Shown here piece after piece: positions 8,811 through 17,472 of a stretch of 64,000 bases of DNA (its first letter is position 1; every line of letters begins with the position of its first letter). Made by a program: the position numbers and the translations under genes. Source of the DNA: Saltatorellus ferox (GTDB taxonomy: Bacteria > Planctomycetota > UBA1135 > GCA-002686595); the NCBI GenBank assembly GCA_007751475.1, contig CP036434.1, forward strand, positions 6,019,524 to 6,083,523. Direction: 5' to 3'. Below the pieces are notes generated by a model. The model did not search any database. It was not told the origin of the DNA and saw nothing but the letters and a program-made list of their open reading frames with translations.

Positions 8811-8873
8811 AACTCAAAGGCTCAACGGCTCAACGGGTCAGAGCTCAAGGGGCAGGAGTTACGGCGCTTGACG

Positions 8874-9104
8874 CTACATGGCCGCTTCCATCAGGAGGTC
8901 GGGGATCTCCTGGTAGGCCGGGAAACGGCCGAGGGAGGCCTTGGAAAAAATGAGCTTGCCGTCGAGCTGGATCTCGAAACGGCCCCCGCTGCTCTCGATC
9001 CGCTCGATGGTGGCGTCGGGAAACGTGGTGAGGATCTCAGCGGCCAGACCGGCCGCTTGCGCGGTGAAGTTTCACTGGAGGCAGTATTCGATCGAGATGT
9101 TCAT
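8874..9104 (-). CDS. SelW/Rdx-family selenoprotein (CxxU), TGA-encoded Sec at residue 11
   Basis: ATG 9104 to TAG 8874 gives 76 residues if the in-frame TGA at 9074-9072 is read as selenocysteine. The N-terminus is MNISIEYCLQ, then U11, giving a C8-x-x-U11 redox motif at the end of a first beta-strand. Downstream the chain matches the Rdx family (SelW, SelT, SelH): NFTAQAAGLAAEIL helix, FPDATIERIESSGGRFEIQL with the conserved Gly and Phe, and the signature GKLIFSKASLGRFP. Family members are small thioredoxin-fold thiol or selenol oxidoreductases, usually 70-100 residues. A hairpin at 9057-9039 has the features of a bacterial SECIS. A conventional gene caller would stop after ten codons and miss the gene. 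It stands alone between the inverted repeat and the protease gene. Confidence 0.9.
9039..9057 (-). promoter_or_regulatory. Bacterial SECIS hairpin of the SelW-like gene
   Basis: On the coding (minus) strand AGCGGCC pairs perfectly with GGCCGCT around the loop GGUCU. The loop begins 21 nt after the UGA and starts with G, which fits known bacterial SECIS rules (loop about 16-37 nt after UGA, a G in its first two positions). GGUCU is also the core of the E. coli fdhF SECIS loop bound by SelB. The hairpin is inside the coding region. Confidence 0.85.
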
Positions 9105-9528
9105 ACCGGAAGAAATAGCCGCGCCGGGACGGGGATCCCAGGGGCGCGTGCGCAAAAGAGGGACGAAGGGAGAGATGCGGGGCCGGGGCAACGCACAGTC
9201 CTCGTAAACCGGGCAAGTTATGGCGTCAGACTGCGGGGATCTGTCCCTCATTGCCGTCTGGCCCGTACGAGTCCTGTTTTAGAACGGAACCGAAACAGGT
9301 CCGCGGAGCGTCCTCACACCAGATTCACGCGACCTCAATCCACGGGGTGGCGGGTCTCTGCCTCTCGATGGACGGGCCTGGGCTTCCGGGCCGGCCATGC
9401 TCTCTTCTCAACGACTCTGCCCTGCGACCCCGCGGACTCTGGCGCTCCAAGCGCTGCACCACGGGCTAGCGGCCGATCGGGCGCCCACGGCGCAAGATCT
9501 GCTTCACTTCTCCCAACTGAATCCAGCG
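9105..9528. other. Intergenic region between divergent genes, no gene seen
   Basis: This 424-bp stretch lies between the starts of the minus-strand SelW-like gene and the plus-strand metalloprotease, so it must hold both promoters. I see no convincing -35/-10 pair, RNA gene or conserved small ORF. A weak 7-bp inverted repeat (cctgttt at 9272, aaacagg at 9293) is the only structure noted. Confidence 0.5.
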
Positions 9529-12500
9529 ATGTTTCTACGAACCTCCGGCTCGCTCTTCGTGAGTGCGCTCTTCGCCATCAGCGCCAGCGCCCAGACGGGC
9601 TCCTTCGGCGCTCCGGCCCAGTTCTCGTCGAGCCCCGACGTCCAGCTCTCGAACTGGCAGGCCAACCACGGTGATTCGTGGCACATGGCCACCAACCCCA
9701 TGACCGGCACGCTGGAGATGCTCTACGGCGGCAACGCTCAGTCTCCGTTCGAGCCGAACACCTCCGAGGCCGCTGACTGGTTCGCCCTCGGTCGCTACTG
9801 GATCAACCAGACCCGCAACATGCACCTCGTCGACGGTGCCGAGCTGGTCGAGGAGCGCTTCCGCTACCTCCCGCTGGGTCAGGGCAACACTAACGACAAG
9901 ATCACCGTCCGCTTCCAGCAGGAAATCGGCGGCGTCCCCGTCGAATCGGGCGCCATCAACGTCCTGTTCGACACCTCGGGCCGCCTGCTCTCGATCCACA
10001 CGACGGCCGCTCCGGAAGTCGAGAGCCCGAACGGTCGCGCCACCATCGGCGCGGGCTTCGCGAACCTCGTCGCCGCCCAGGCCTTCAAGGCCGAGTTCGG
10101 CGTCGAGCCGACGGTGCAAGGCTCCGAGCGCCTCGTTCACGCCTTCGTCGACGGCGGCGAAACCCGCCGCTGGGCCCTCGCCTGGCAGGTCGAGGCCATG
10201 TTCGAAGCCGAGGGCGAGCAGCCCATCGGACGACTCTACAGCGTCGACGCGAAGGGCAACGGGATCCTCAAGTCCGAGAACACGATCCACAACTTCGACG
10301 TCCGCGGCACGATCAGCTCCAACGCGACCCCGGGTCTCACGGCCGACCGCGCCGCCAACCCGCCGGTGCCGCTCGCGATGCCCCGCATCCGCGTCGTCAG
10401 CAACAGCGCTGGCACGGTCGAGACCGACCGCGACGGCAACTTCAACTTCGTGGGCGTGAACACGCCGCTGGACCTGACCGTCGACTACTTCGGTCAGTTC
10501 ACGGACGTCCGTAACGACACGGGCGCCGACTACACCATCACGTTCACGAACGTTCAGCCGAACGTCCAGAACGACCTGCTGATGAACCCGTCCCCGACGC
10601 AGGGAGTCACGTCGCAGGCCAACTCGCAGCTGCACATCAACGTGCTGCGCGACTTCATCCGTGACCGCTTCCCGACGGACAACACCGCGGACTTCCGCGC
10701 CGTGTCGAACGTCAACCTCTCGAGCACCTGCAACGCCTTCTACAACGGCAGCTCGGTCAACTTCTACAGCGCGGGCGGCGGGTGCAACAACACCGCGTTC
10801 TCGACCGTCGTCGCCCACGAGATGGGCCACTGGCTGAACGTTCGCTACGGCACCGGCAACGGCTCGGACGGCATCGGCGAGGGCAACGCGGACGTCTTCG
10901 CGATGTACGCCTACGACGACCCCGTCGTAGGCCGCTTCTTCAGCACGGGCGGCGGCAGCGTCCGCACCGGCACGAACACCCGTCAGTTCTGCGGTGACTC
11001 CAACCCGGGCTGCTACGGCGGCGTTCACTCCGACGGCGAGGTCTGGATGGGCGCAGCCTGGAAGATCCGCGTCAACCTGAACAACGCCCTCGGCAACGCC
11101 ATGGGTGACATGGTCGCGGACAACCTGTTCCTGGGTTGGATGAACAGCTACAACCAGACGCAGATCCGCTCCATCATCGAGACCCAGTGGCTCACGCTGG
11201 ACGACGACGATGGCAACATCAACAACGGTACGCCGAACTACTCGGTCATCGACGCGGGCTTCCGAGCCCAGGGCTTCCCGGGCTTCGACCTGCCGTTCAT
11301 CACGCTCAGCAACGTCACCGAGCTTCCGAACGTCACGACCCCGGCCGCCGACTACACGGTCCAGGCCGACGCGATGATGAACCTCGGCACGACGCTCACC
11401 AGCGTCGAGCTCTTCTCCCGCACCGGCAACGGTTCGTTCGTCAGCGATTTGATGAGCAACGTCGGCGGCATGACCTTCGAAGGCCAGATCGCCGGCGGCA
11501 TCAACCCGGCCGTCGTCCAGTACTACGTGGTTGCCACGGACAACCAGGGCAACACCGAGACCTTCCCCGAGGAAGGCGCAAACGGTCCGCTGTTCTTCAA
11601 GGTCGGCACGCTGACCCCTGTCCTCGTGACGGAATTCGAGAACGGCGGGAGCGGCTTCACGTCGGGCTTCGCTGGCGACACCGCGACGACTGGCCTCTGG
11701 GAACTCGGTAACCCGGTCGGAACCGCGGCCCAGCCCGAGGACGACCACACCGCCTCAGGAACGAACTGCTGGTTCACGGGCCAGGGTGCCGTCGGCGGCG
11801 CCGTCGGTGCCAACGACGTTGACGGCGGCCGGACGACCCTCGTCTCGCCGATCTTCGACGCGAGCGGCGCAGCGGGCGTGAGCCTCACGTACTGGCGCTG
11901 GTACTCCAACGACCAGGGGGGCGCACCCAACGCGGATGTCTTCCGCGTCGGCGTTTCCAACGACGGCGGTGCCACCTGGTCCAACGCGGAGCAGGTCGGC
12001 CCGTCCGGTCCTGGCACCGAGGGCGGCTGGATCCGCTCGGACATCGAGCTGAGCTTTGCGGTCGCCCCCACGGCGAACATGCAGGTCCGCTTCGTCGCCG
12101 ATGACTCGGGCACCGGCTCGATCGTCGAGGCAGCCATCGACGATATCGAGATCACCGTTCTCACGAGCGGCATCCCGCAGCCGTCGAACTACTGCACCGC
12201 GAACCCCAACTCGACGGGTGCCGTGGCATCGATCAGCTGGGCCGGAAGCTACGCCGTGGCCGACAACGATTTCACGCTCCTCGCCTCTGGCATGCCGTCC
12301 ACCTCGTTCGGCCTGTTCTTCTTCGGCAGCATGCAGATCCAGGCATCGATTCCGAGCAGCGACGGCACCCTCTGCGTGGCTGGCTCGACCTTCCGCCTTC
12401 CGGTGACCCAGTCCGACCTGATCGGAACCAGCTTCTACCAGCTCGACTTCACGGGTAGCACGAACGCCTCCGTCATCACGGCCGGCACCACCTGGAACTT

Positions 12501-12579
12501 CCAGCGCTGGTTCCGCGACTCGTCGGGCGGCGCTCCGACGTCGAACACGACGAACGGCCTCGAGGTTCCCTTCCAGTAA
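9529..12579 (+). CDS. Secreted M36-like zinc metalloprotease with FTP and C-terminal planctomycete-type domain
   Basis: 1016 residues from ATG 9529, chosen because a signal peptide follows at once (MFLRTSGSLFVSALFAISA, cleavage near SAQ). Order of parts: an FTP-like propeptide region at about 100-190 (KITVRFQQEIGGVPVESG), a short carboxypeptidase-regulatory-like insert near 260-330, the peptidase with HEMGH (H430, E431, H434) and the downstream acidic GIGEGNADVFAM, a beta-sandwich resembling a MAM or cleaved-adhesin domain (about 700-880), and a C-terminal 125-residue domain with FGLFFFG, LCVAGSTFRLPV, NFQRWFRD and NGLEVP. The HExxH..E arrangement fits fungalysin-like (M36) peptidases, which digest extracellular protein. 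The C-terminal domain recurs in the beta-helix protein at 60072-62228. An in-frame ATG at 9397 would hide the signal peptide. Confidence 0.85.
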   Translation: MFLRTSGSLFVSALFAISASAQTGSFGAPAQFSSSPDVQLSNWQANHGDSWHMATNPMTGTLEMLYGGNAQSPFEPNTSEAADWFALGRYWINQTRNMHLVDGAELVEERFRYLPLGQGNTNDKITVRFQQEIGGVPVESGAINVLFDTSGRLLSIHTTAAPEVESPNGRATIGAGFANLVAAQAFKAEFGVEPTVQGSERLVHAFVDGGETRRWALAWQVEAMFEAEGEQPIGRLYSVDAKGNGILKSENTIHNFDVRGTISSNATPGLTADRAANPPVPLAMPRIRVVSNSAGTVETDRDGNFNFVGVNTPLDLTVDYFGQFTDVRNDTGADYTITFTNVQPNVQNDLLMNPSPTQGVTSQANSQLHINVLRDFIRDRFPTDNTADFRAVSNVNLSSTCNAFYNGSSVNFYSAGGGCNNTAFSTVVAHEMGHWLNVRYGTGNGSDGIGEGNADVFAMYAYDDPVVGRFFSTGGGSVRTGTNTRQFCGDSNPGCYGGVHSDGEVWMGAAWKIRVNLNNALGNAMGDMVADNLFLGWMNSYNQTQIRSIIETQWLTLDDDDGNINNGTPNYSVIDAGFRAQGFPGFDLPFITLSNVTELPNVTTPAADYTVQADAMMNLGTTLTSVELFSRTGNGSFVSDLMSNVGGMTFEGQIAGGINPAVVQYYVVATDNQGNTETFPEEGANGPLFFKVGTLTPVLVTEFENGGSGFTSGFAGDTATTGLWELGNPVGTAAQPEDDHTASGTNCWFTGQGAVGGAVGANDVDGGRTTLVSPIFDASGAAGVSLTYWRWYSNDQGGAPNADVFRVGVSNDGGATWSNAEQVGPSGPGTEGGWIRSDIELSFAVAPTANMQVRFVADDSGTGSIVEAAIDDIEITVLTSGIPQPSNYCTANPNSTGAVASISWAGSYAVADNDFTLLASGMPSTSFGLFFFGSMQIQASIPSSDGTLCVAGSTFRLPVTQSDLIGTSFYQLDFTGSTNASVITAGTTWNFQRWFRDSSGGAPTSNTTNGLEVPFQ

Positions 12580-12601
12580 ATCGGATAGGCCCCTCCAGCG
12601 C

Positions 12602-12653
12602 GCAGCCCGCCCCTCCCTCGCGACCCCCTCGGGTCCAGGGAGGGGCGGGCTGC
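12602..12653 (+). terminator. 17-bp perfect hairpin after the metalloprotease
   Basis: gcagcccgcccctccct (12602-12618) pairs with agggaggggcgggctgc (12637-12653) across an 18-base loop, 22 bp after the protease stop. The following cttcgtt is only weakly T-rich. Likely a transcription end point. The rest of 12580-12879 contains no gene I can support. Confidence 0.65.
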
Positions 12654-12879
12654 CTTCGTTCGAGCCCGTGGGACCCCCCGTCTCTGCCCCTGAAACCCTC
12701 CTCGGAGCCCCATGAGCCCCACATGAACGCCTCTGTAAGGAAAGTTGCAGCAGATTTATGAGGCGTCTACGGACCGTCCGGCGCAATCCCTGCCGAACGA
12801 GGAGCGAGCGCGTGGCACCCCGGCGGGTGCGCCCAGCGTGCTCTCTCCCTTTGCTCTTCCACCCTGTGCTTTCCACCCC

Positions 12880-13947
12880 ATGACACTCTTCAAGACCGCT
12901 GCCACCCTGTCCGTTCCGGCCGTGGCCCTCTCCTTCCTCGTCGGCTTCTCGGGGAGCTCGACGGACAAGATCGCCTTCACCCCCGCCGAGGGCGTCACCG
13001 TCACCAAGACGTTCACCACCACGACGACCATGGAGATGGACGACATGACCGCCCTCATGAACGGCGGTCCGAGCCCCATGCCGGAAATGGAGATGTCGAT
13101 GGAAATGGCTCAGTCGGTCACCGTGACCGACGAGTACGTGAGCATGGCGGACGGCAAGCCCAAAAAGCTCGCCCGCACCTTCGATGCGATCGGTAGCGAC
13201 CTCGAGATGGAGGTGAACGCGGGCGGTCAGGCGCAGTCTCCGAACGGCAGCGGCAGCTCCCCCCTCGAGGGATCGACCGTCGTCTTCACCTGGAATGCCG
13301 AGACCGAGGAATACGAGATCGCATTCGCCGAGGGAGAGGAAGGAGACGTCGACCTTCTGGAAGGCCTGAAGGAGAACATGGACCTGCGCGGCCTCCTGCC
13401 GAAGGAAGAGCTCGCCGAGGGCGACGCCTACGACATCGATCTTTCGGCCTTCGTCGACATCCTCTCGCCCGGCGGCAACCTCAAGCTGGAGATGGAAATC
13501 GACGGTGAGGCCGCAGGCAGCGGCATGGACCCCGAGATGATGACGGACTTCAGCAAGTTCTTCGAGGACCTCCTCGAAGGCAGCGCAACCGGCAAATACG
13601 TCGGCACCCGTGACGTGGACGGCGTCAAGGTCGCGGTCATCGAGCTGAACGTGGAGATCGACGCTTCGGCCGACATGGCAGAACTCGCCGCGGAGTCCAT
13701 GGGCGATGAAATGCCCGAGGGCATCGAGATGAGCATCGACCACGTGGACGTCGAGATGTCCTACTCGGGCACCGGCGAGCTGCTCTGGAACATGTCCAAG
13801 GGCGTGATCCACAGCTTCGAGATGAACGCTGACATGGAGATGAACATGGACATGGGCATGAACATGGCCATGGGCGGCCAGGAGATGGAGATCAGCATGG
13901 AGATGGCCATGTCCGGCTCCGTGAAGAACACCGTCACGACCGAGTGA
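12880..13947 (+). CDS. Exported Met-rich protein of unknown function
   Basis: 355 residues from ATG 12880, which opens a likely signal peptide (MTLFKTAATLSVPAVALSFLVGF). I do not recognise the family. The chain is acidic and mostly beta by pattern, with alternating charged and hydrophobic residues (GVTVTKTFTTTTTMEMDDM). Methionine is very frequent, clustering near the N-terminus (MPEMEMSMEMAQS) and near the end (MEMNMDMGMNMAMGGQEME). Met-rich clusters bind copper or silver in several periplasmic proteins, but here they alternate with acidic residues in strand-like fashion, and no His or Cys accompanies them, so metal binding is only one possibility. A strong hairpin follows the stop. An in-frame start at 12745 would place the signal peptide internally. 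Confidence 0.7.
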   Translation: MTLFKTAATLSVPAVALSFLVGFSGSSTDKIAFTPAEGVTVTKTFTTTTTMEMDDMTALMNGGPSPMPEMEMSMEMAQSVTVTDEYVSMADGKPKKLARTFDAIGSDLEMEVNAGGQAQSPNGSGSSPLEGSTVVFTWNAETEEYEIAFAEGEEGDVDLLEGLKENMDLRGLLPKEELAEGDAYDIDLSAFVDILSPGGNLKLEMEIDGEAAGSGMDPEMMTDFSKFFEDLLEGSATGKYVGTRDVDGVKVAVIELNVEIDASADMAELAAESMGDEMPEGIEMSIDHVDVEMSYSGTGELLWNMSKGVIHSFEMNADMEMNMDMGMNMAMGGQEMEISMEMAMSGSVKNTVTTE

Positions 13948-13969
13948 TTCGAGAGAGTCCAAGAGTGCG

Positions 13970-14005
13970 CGGGCCGCGCCGGAGATCCCTCTCCGGCGCG
14001 GCCCG
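13970..14005. terminator. 15-bp perfect hairpin between convergent genes
   Basis: cgggccgcgccggag (13970-13984) pairs with ctccggcgcggcccg (13991-14005) over a six-base loop. It lies between the Met-rich protein stop (13947) and the Pcp stop (14030) and could end transcription from both sides. No T-tract is present. Confidence 0.65.
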
Positions 14006-14029
14006 CTCGCGTTCCCGGGACCTCGCGCT

Positions 14030-14614
14030 TCAGAGATCGGCCACAAGCCGCTGCAGGAAACCGAGGACCACCGGAAGCTGATCCTCCACGCCGAGGGATT
14101 CGACGGGCGGAATGTGCAGGAAGAGCGCGGGCGCGGCGGGAACGTCGAGGCCCGCGCGGAAGACGCGCTCGCAGAGATAGCCGCCCGCATCGCTGGAGAC
14201 CATCACCGAGGCTGCGCCCGCTTCGCGGAGCCAGGCTGCGCAGCAAGCGAGGTCGAAAGGCGTCTCGCGGATCTCCGGCCCCGGCAGGCGAATCTCCGCC
14301 CCCACGAGGCCGTCGTTGTCGGGCTGGCCGCTGCCGAAGCGAGCGCCGGCCCTCGACTCCAGGCGGAACTCCGGGCCGCGATGGACCCCCAGCGAGACGA
14401 TCGCGACCGGAGGCTCGTCGAGGCGGCGGAGGGCCTCGGCGTGCGCTTCCGGAGCGCGCGCGAAGCTGACGGGGAGGACCGCCCCGTGGATCTCGATGCG
14501 TGCGCCGGGGCTCTCCAGAATGCGCCCGTTGAGCCGCCGTGCGATCTCCCCGCTCGGATTGAGGGCCACGTCGAGGAAGGGCTCGAAGCCCGTCAGGAGG
14601 AGGGTCTGGCTCAT
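14030..14614 (-). CDS. pcp: Pyroglutamyl-peptidase I
   Basis: 194 residues, slightly shorter than the usual 200-215. It begins MSQTLLLTGFEPFLDVALNP, the family start (LLTGFEPF). The catalytic triad can be placed: E82 in GPEFRLE, C148 in SDAGGYLCERVF and H167 in ALFLHIPP. The enzyme removes N-terminal pyroglutamate from peptides in the cytoplasm. The usual NTAG-type segment before the cysteine reads SSDAGGY here, a modest divergence. The gene is convergent with the Met-rich protein and divergent from the AtuA operon 135 bp away. Confidence 0.9.
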   Translation of the reverse strand: MSQTLLLTGFEPFLDVALNPSGEIARRLNGRILESPGARIEIHGAVLPVSFARAPEAHAEALRRLDEPPVAIVSLGVHRGPEFRLESRAGARFGSGQPDNDGLVGAEIRLPGPEIRETPFDLACCAAWLREAGAASVMVSSDAGGYLCERVFRAGLDVPAAPALFLHIPPVESLGVEDQLPVVLGFLQRLVADL

Positions 14615-14749
14615 GGCGGTGGCGAGGGGATGGGGCACACCCGTGCCGTACCCCGTGGGCCTTTTTAGGTCTCGAACCCCGGAACTGGTTAGACTCTTCC
14701 CCCCGAAACCCGGTTTCCGACCCCGGAGACCGTCCAACCAAGGACGCCC

Positions 14750-16120
14750 ATGACACGCAAGGACAAGGTCCTCATCGCCAACGGACAAGGCTTCTGGGGA
14801 GACTCCATCCTCGGCCCCGTACGGCTGATCCAAGAAGGTCCCCTCGACTACCTGACGCTCGACTACCTCGCCGAGGTGACGATGAGCATCATGCAGAAGC
14901 TCAAGGGCCGCGATCCCTCGATGGGCTACGCAACGGACTTCGTGCAGCTGCTCGATCGCATCCTTCCCGAGGCCGTCGAGAAGGGCGTCAAGATCGTCGC
15001 GAACGCGGGCGGCGTGAACCCGATGGCCTGCAAGGACGCAGTCCTCGAGGTCGTGCGTAAGCACGGGCTGAACGTGAAGGTCGCCGTCGTCGAAGGCGAC
15101 GACATCCTCGGGCACCTCGACGAGCTCATGGCGAGCGGTGAGGCGTTCAAGAACATGGATACGGGCGAGCCGCTGTCCAAGGTCCGCGACGGCGTGACCA
15201 GCGCCAACGTCTACCTCGGCGCGTTCCCCATCGCCGAGGCCCTCGACCAGGGCGCCGACATCGTCATCACCGGGCGCGGGACGGACCCGGGTCTCGTGCT
15301 CGGCCCGCTCATCCACGAGTTCGGCTGGACCGAGAAGGACCTCGACCAGCTCGCCGCCGGCACCGTCGCGGGGCATATCCTCGAGTGCGGTGCCCAGTGC
15401 ACGGGCGGCAATTACACCGACTGGCAGAACATCCCGAAGATGGCGATGATCGGCTACCCGATCGTCGAGGCGCTCGCCGACGGCACCTTCACGGTGACGA
15501 AGCACGAGGGCACCGGAGGTCGCGTGACGCGCGACACCGTCGTCCACCAGCTCTCCTACGAGATGGGCGACCCCGCGAACTACATCACCCCGGACGTGGT
15601 CGCCGACTTCACCTCGTTCGAGATCGAGGACGAAGGAAACGACCGCGTGCGGATCAGCGGCGTCAAGGGCACGGAGGCGACGCCGACCTACAAGGTGTCG
15701 ATGAGCATGCGCGACGGATGGAAGTCCGTCGGATCGCTCACGGTGTCGGGCCCGGACGCTCTCGCGAAGGCGAAGCTCGCCGCCGAGATCGTGTGGCAGC
15801 GCCTGAGCTACGACGGCTTCGACTACGCGGAGGACGAGAGGCTCGTCGAGTTCGTCGGCGCCAACGTGTGCCACGAGGGCATCGACATCCCGAACGCCGA
15901 CCAGCCGACCGAGGTCGTCCTGCGCCTCGGCGTCAAGGGCCCGGACAAGGCGAAGGTCGCGCGCTTCGGCTCGGAGCTCGTGCCGCTCGTCACCAGCGGC
16001 CCGCCGGGCATCACCGGCTTCGCCGGCGGCCGCCCGAAGGCCGCCGAGATCATCGGCTACTGGCCCGCGCTCCTCACCAAGGACAAGGTGAAGACCCGCG
16101 TTTCCGTCTTCAGCGCCTGA
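14750..16120 (+). CDS. AtuA family protein (DUF1446, acyclic terpene utilisation type)
   Basis: 456 residues. The start (KVLIANGQGFWGDS) and the blocks VKIVANAGGVNPMACK, VAVVEGDDI, DIVITGRGTDPGLVLGPL and GHILECGAQCTGGNYTDW are typical of AtuA/DUF1446. In pseudomonads AtuA belongs to the citronellol/geraniol catabolic cluster, but the family is far wider and its chemistry is poorly defined. Here it is followed 22 bp later by a small AtuA-like ferredoxin-fold protein and then phosphate acetyltransferase, with none of the carboxylase or dehydrogenase genes of the atu cluster. That makes a terpene role doubtful. No signal peptide or membrane segment is visible, so it is cytoplasmic. Confidence 0.85.
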   Translation: MTRKDKVLIANGQGFWGDSILGPVRLIQEGPLDYLTLDYLAEVTMSIMQKLKGRDPSMGYATDFVQLLDRILPEAVEKGVKIVANAGGVNPMACKDAVLEVVRKHGLNVKVAVVEGDDILGHLDELMASGEAFKNMDTGEPLSKVRDGVTSANVYLGAFPIAEALDQGADIVITGRGTDPGLVLGPLIHEFGWTEKDLDQLAAGTVAGHILECGAQCTGGNYTDWQNIPKMAMIGYPIVEALADGTFTVTKHEGTGGRVTRDTVVHQLSYEMGDPANYITPDVVADFTSFEIEDEGNDRVRISGVKGTEATPTYKVSMSMRDGWKSVGSLTVSGPDALAKAKLAAEIVWQRLSYDGFDYAEDERLVEFVGANVCHEGIDIPNADQPTEVVLRLGVKGPDKAKVARFGSELVPLVTSGPPGITGFAGGRPKAAEIIGYWPALLTKDKVKTRVSVFSA

Positions 16121-16142
16121 TCGCCCAGCCCCCTCCATTCCC

Positions 16143-16490
16143 ATGCCAAAGACTGAACTCAAAGCGATCGCGTCGGCTCGCTCCGGCGACAAGGGCGAAG
16201 GCTCGAACGTCGGCGTCATCGCGCACTCGGAAGCCGCGTACCGTTTCCTCGTCGAAGCCCTGACCGAAGACGTCGTGCGCGAGCACTTCAAGGGCATCAA
16301 CCATGGCGGCGTCGAGCGCTTCGAGGCGCCGAACATGCGCGTCCTCAACTTCCTCCTCGAGGACAGCCTCGGGGGCGGCGGCTCGGCCTCGCTGAAGACC
16401 GACGCCCAGGGCAAAACCCACGGACTCGCCATCCTTCGGATGCAGCTCGACATTCCCCAGGACGTGCTCGACAGCGTCAGGCCAGCCTGA
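16143..16490 (+). CDS. AtuA-like ferredoxin-fold small protein
   Basis: 115 residues starting MPKTELKAIASARSGDKGE. The SARSGDKGxxxNVGVIA opening, the GINHGGVERFEAPNMRVLNF middle and the DAQGKT region match the small domain that is often fused to the C-terminus of AtuA/DUF1446 proteins or encoded just after them. Here it is a separate gene between AtuA and Pta, with gaps of 22 bp and 6 bp. It presumably forms a complex with AtuA. Its biochemical role is not known to me. Confidence 0.8.
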   Translation: MPKTELKAIASARSGDKGEGSNVGVIAHSEAAYRFLVEALTEDVVREHFKGINHGGVERFEAPNMRVLNFLLEDSLGGGGSASLKTDAQGKTHGLAILRMQLDIPQDVLDSVRPA

Positions 16491-16496
16491 GCCCCC

Positions 16497-17450
16497 ATGG
16501 ACGTACTGCGTGAGATCCGCGAACGCGCGCGCCGCAAGAACGCGCGCATCGTCCTGCCCGAGGCCGCGGACGATCGCGTCCTGCGCGCGGCGACGATCCT
16601 GAAGAGCGAGGGGCTCGTCCAGCCCGTGCTCGTCGCCGCCCGGGGCATGGCCGCCGCGCCGCCCGGCGTCGACGTGATCGATCCCGAGCGCGATCCGCGC
16701 ACGAAGGACGCGTTCGCGAAGCACCTCGCCGAGCGGCGCAAGAAGAAGGGGCTGACGCTCGAAGAGGCCCAGGCGCAGATGCTGGATCCGCTGTTCTTCG
16801 GCGCGGCCCTCGTGGCCTCGGGCGACTGCCAGGGCGGCGTCGCTGGCTCCCTGGCCGCGACGGCCGACGTGCTGCGCGCGGGGCTTCAGGTCATCGGTCT
16901 GCAGCCGGGGCTCAAGACGGTTTCGTCCTGCTTCCTGATGGTGATGGCGGACCGTACGCTGACCTACGGCGACTGCGGCGTGGTGCCGAATCCGACCTCG
17001 GAGCAGCTCGTCGACATCGCGATCGCCACGGCGGAGAGCCACAGGCGACTGGCGGGCCAGACGCCGAAGGTCGCGCTCCTCTCGTTCTCGACGAAGGGCT
17101 CGGCGGAGCACCCGGACGTGACCAAGGTGCGCGAGGCCTACGAGATGCTGAAGGCCAGGGTGCCGGAACTCTCCTGCGACGGGGAACTCCAGGTCGACGC
17201 GGCGATCGTGCCGTCGGTCGCCGAGCGCAAGGCGCCGCGTTCGCCGCTGGGCGGCCAGGCGAACGTGCTGATCTTCCCGGATCTGGACGCCGGCAACATC
17301 GCTTACAAGCTGACGCAGAGGCTCGCAGGCGCGACGGCGCTCGGGCCCCTGGTACAGGGGCTCGAGCGGCCGTTCATGGATCTGTCGCGGGGCTGCTCGG
17401 CCGAGGACATCGTCGACGTGGCCTGCATCGCGGCAGCGCTGGGCGACTGA
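16497..17450 (+). CDS. pta: Phosphate acetyltransferase
   Basis: 317 residues, the usual length of the short Pta form. Recognisable blocks are RIVLPEAADDRVLRAA near the N-terminus, the GDCQGGVAGSLAATADVLRA segment, VSSCFLMVMADRTLTYGDCGV, and the C-terminal SPLGGQANVLIFPDLDAGNIAYKL followed by GPLVQGLERPFMDLSRG. The enzyme interconverts acetyl-CoA and acetyl phosphate. No acetate kinase gene is adjacent. It lies 6 bp after the AtuA-like gene, so the three genes form an operon, which suggests that the AtuA pair feeds or uses short acyl-CoA. Confidence 0.93.
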   Translation: MDVLREIRERARRKNARIVLPEAADDRVLRAATILKSEGLVQPVLVAARGMAAAPPGVDVIDPERDPRTKDAFAKHLAERRKKKGLTLEEAQAQMLDPLFFGAALVASGDCQGGVAGSLAATADVLRAGLQVIGLQPGLKTVSSCFLMVMADRTLTYGDCGVVPNPTSEQLVDIAIATAESHRRLAGQTPKVALLSFSTKGSAEHPDVTKVREAYEMLKARVPELSCDGELQVDAAIVPSVAERKAPRSPLGGQANVLIFPDLDAGNIAYKLTQRLAGATALGPLVQGLERPFMDLSRGCSAEDIVDVACIAAALGD

Positions 17451-17472
17451 TCTGGGTTTCAGACCCGTGAGA

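Noticed and set aside
7958..8871. Several 60-190-codon ORFs on both strands of the inverted repeat
   Set aside because: They exist because the DNA is GC-rich and palindromic; the arms give similar peptides in both directions and no domain is recognisable.
12602..12653. Small RNA or riboswitch
   Set aside because: A single long stem directly after a stop codon fits a transcription end better; no aptamer-like conserved parts.
14615..16741. Long minus-strand frame opposite AtuA and Pta, continuous with pcp
   Set aside because: It is the antisense shadow of strongly conserved plus-strand genes; pcp itself starts at 14614.
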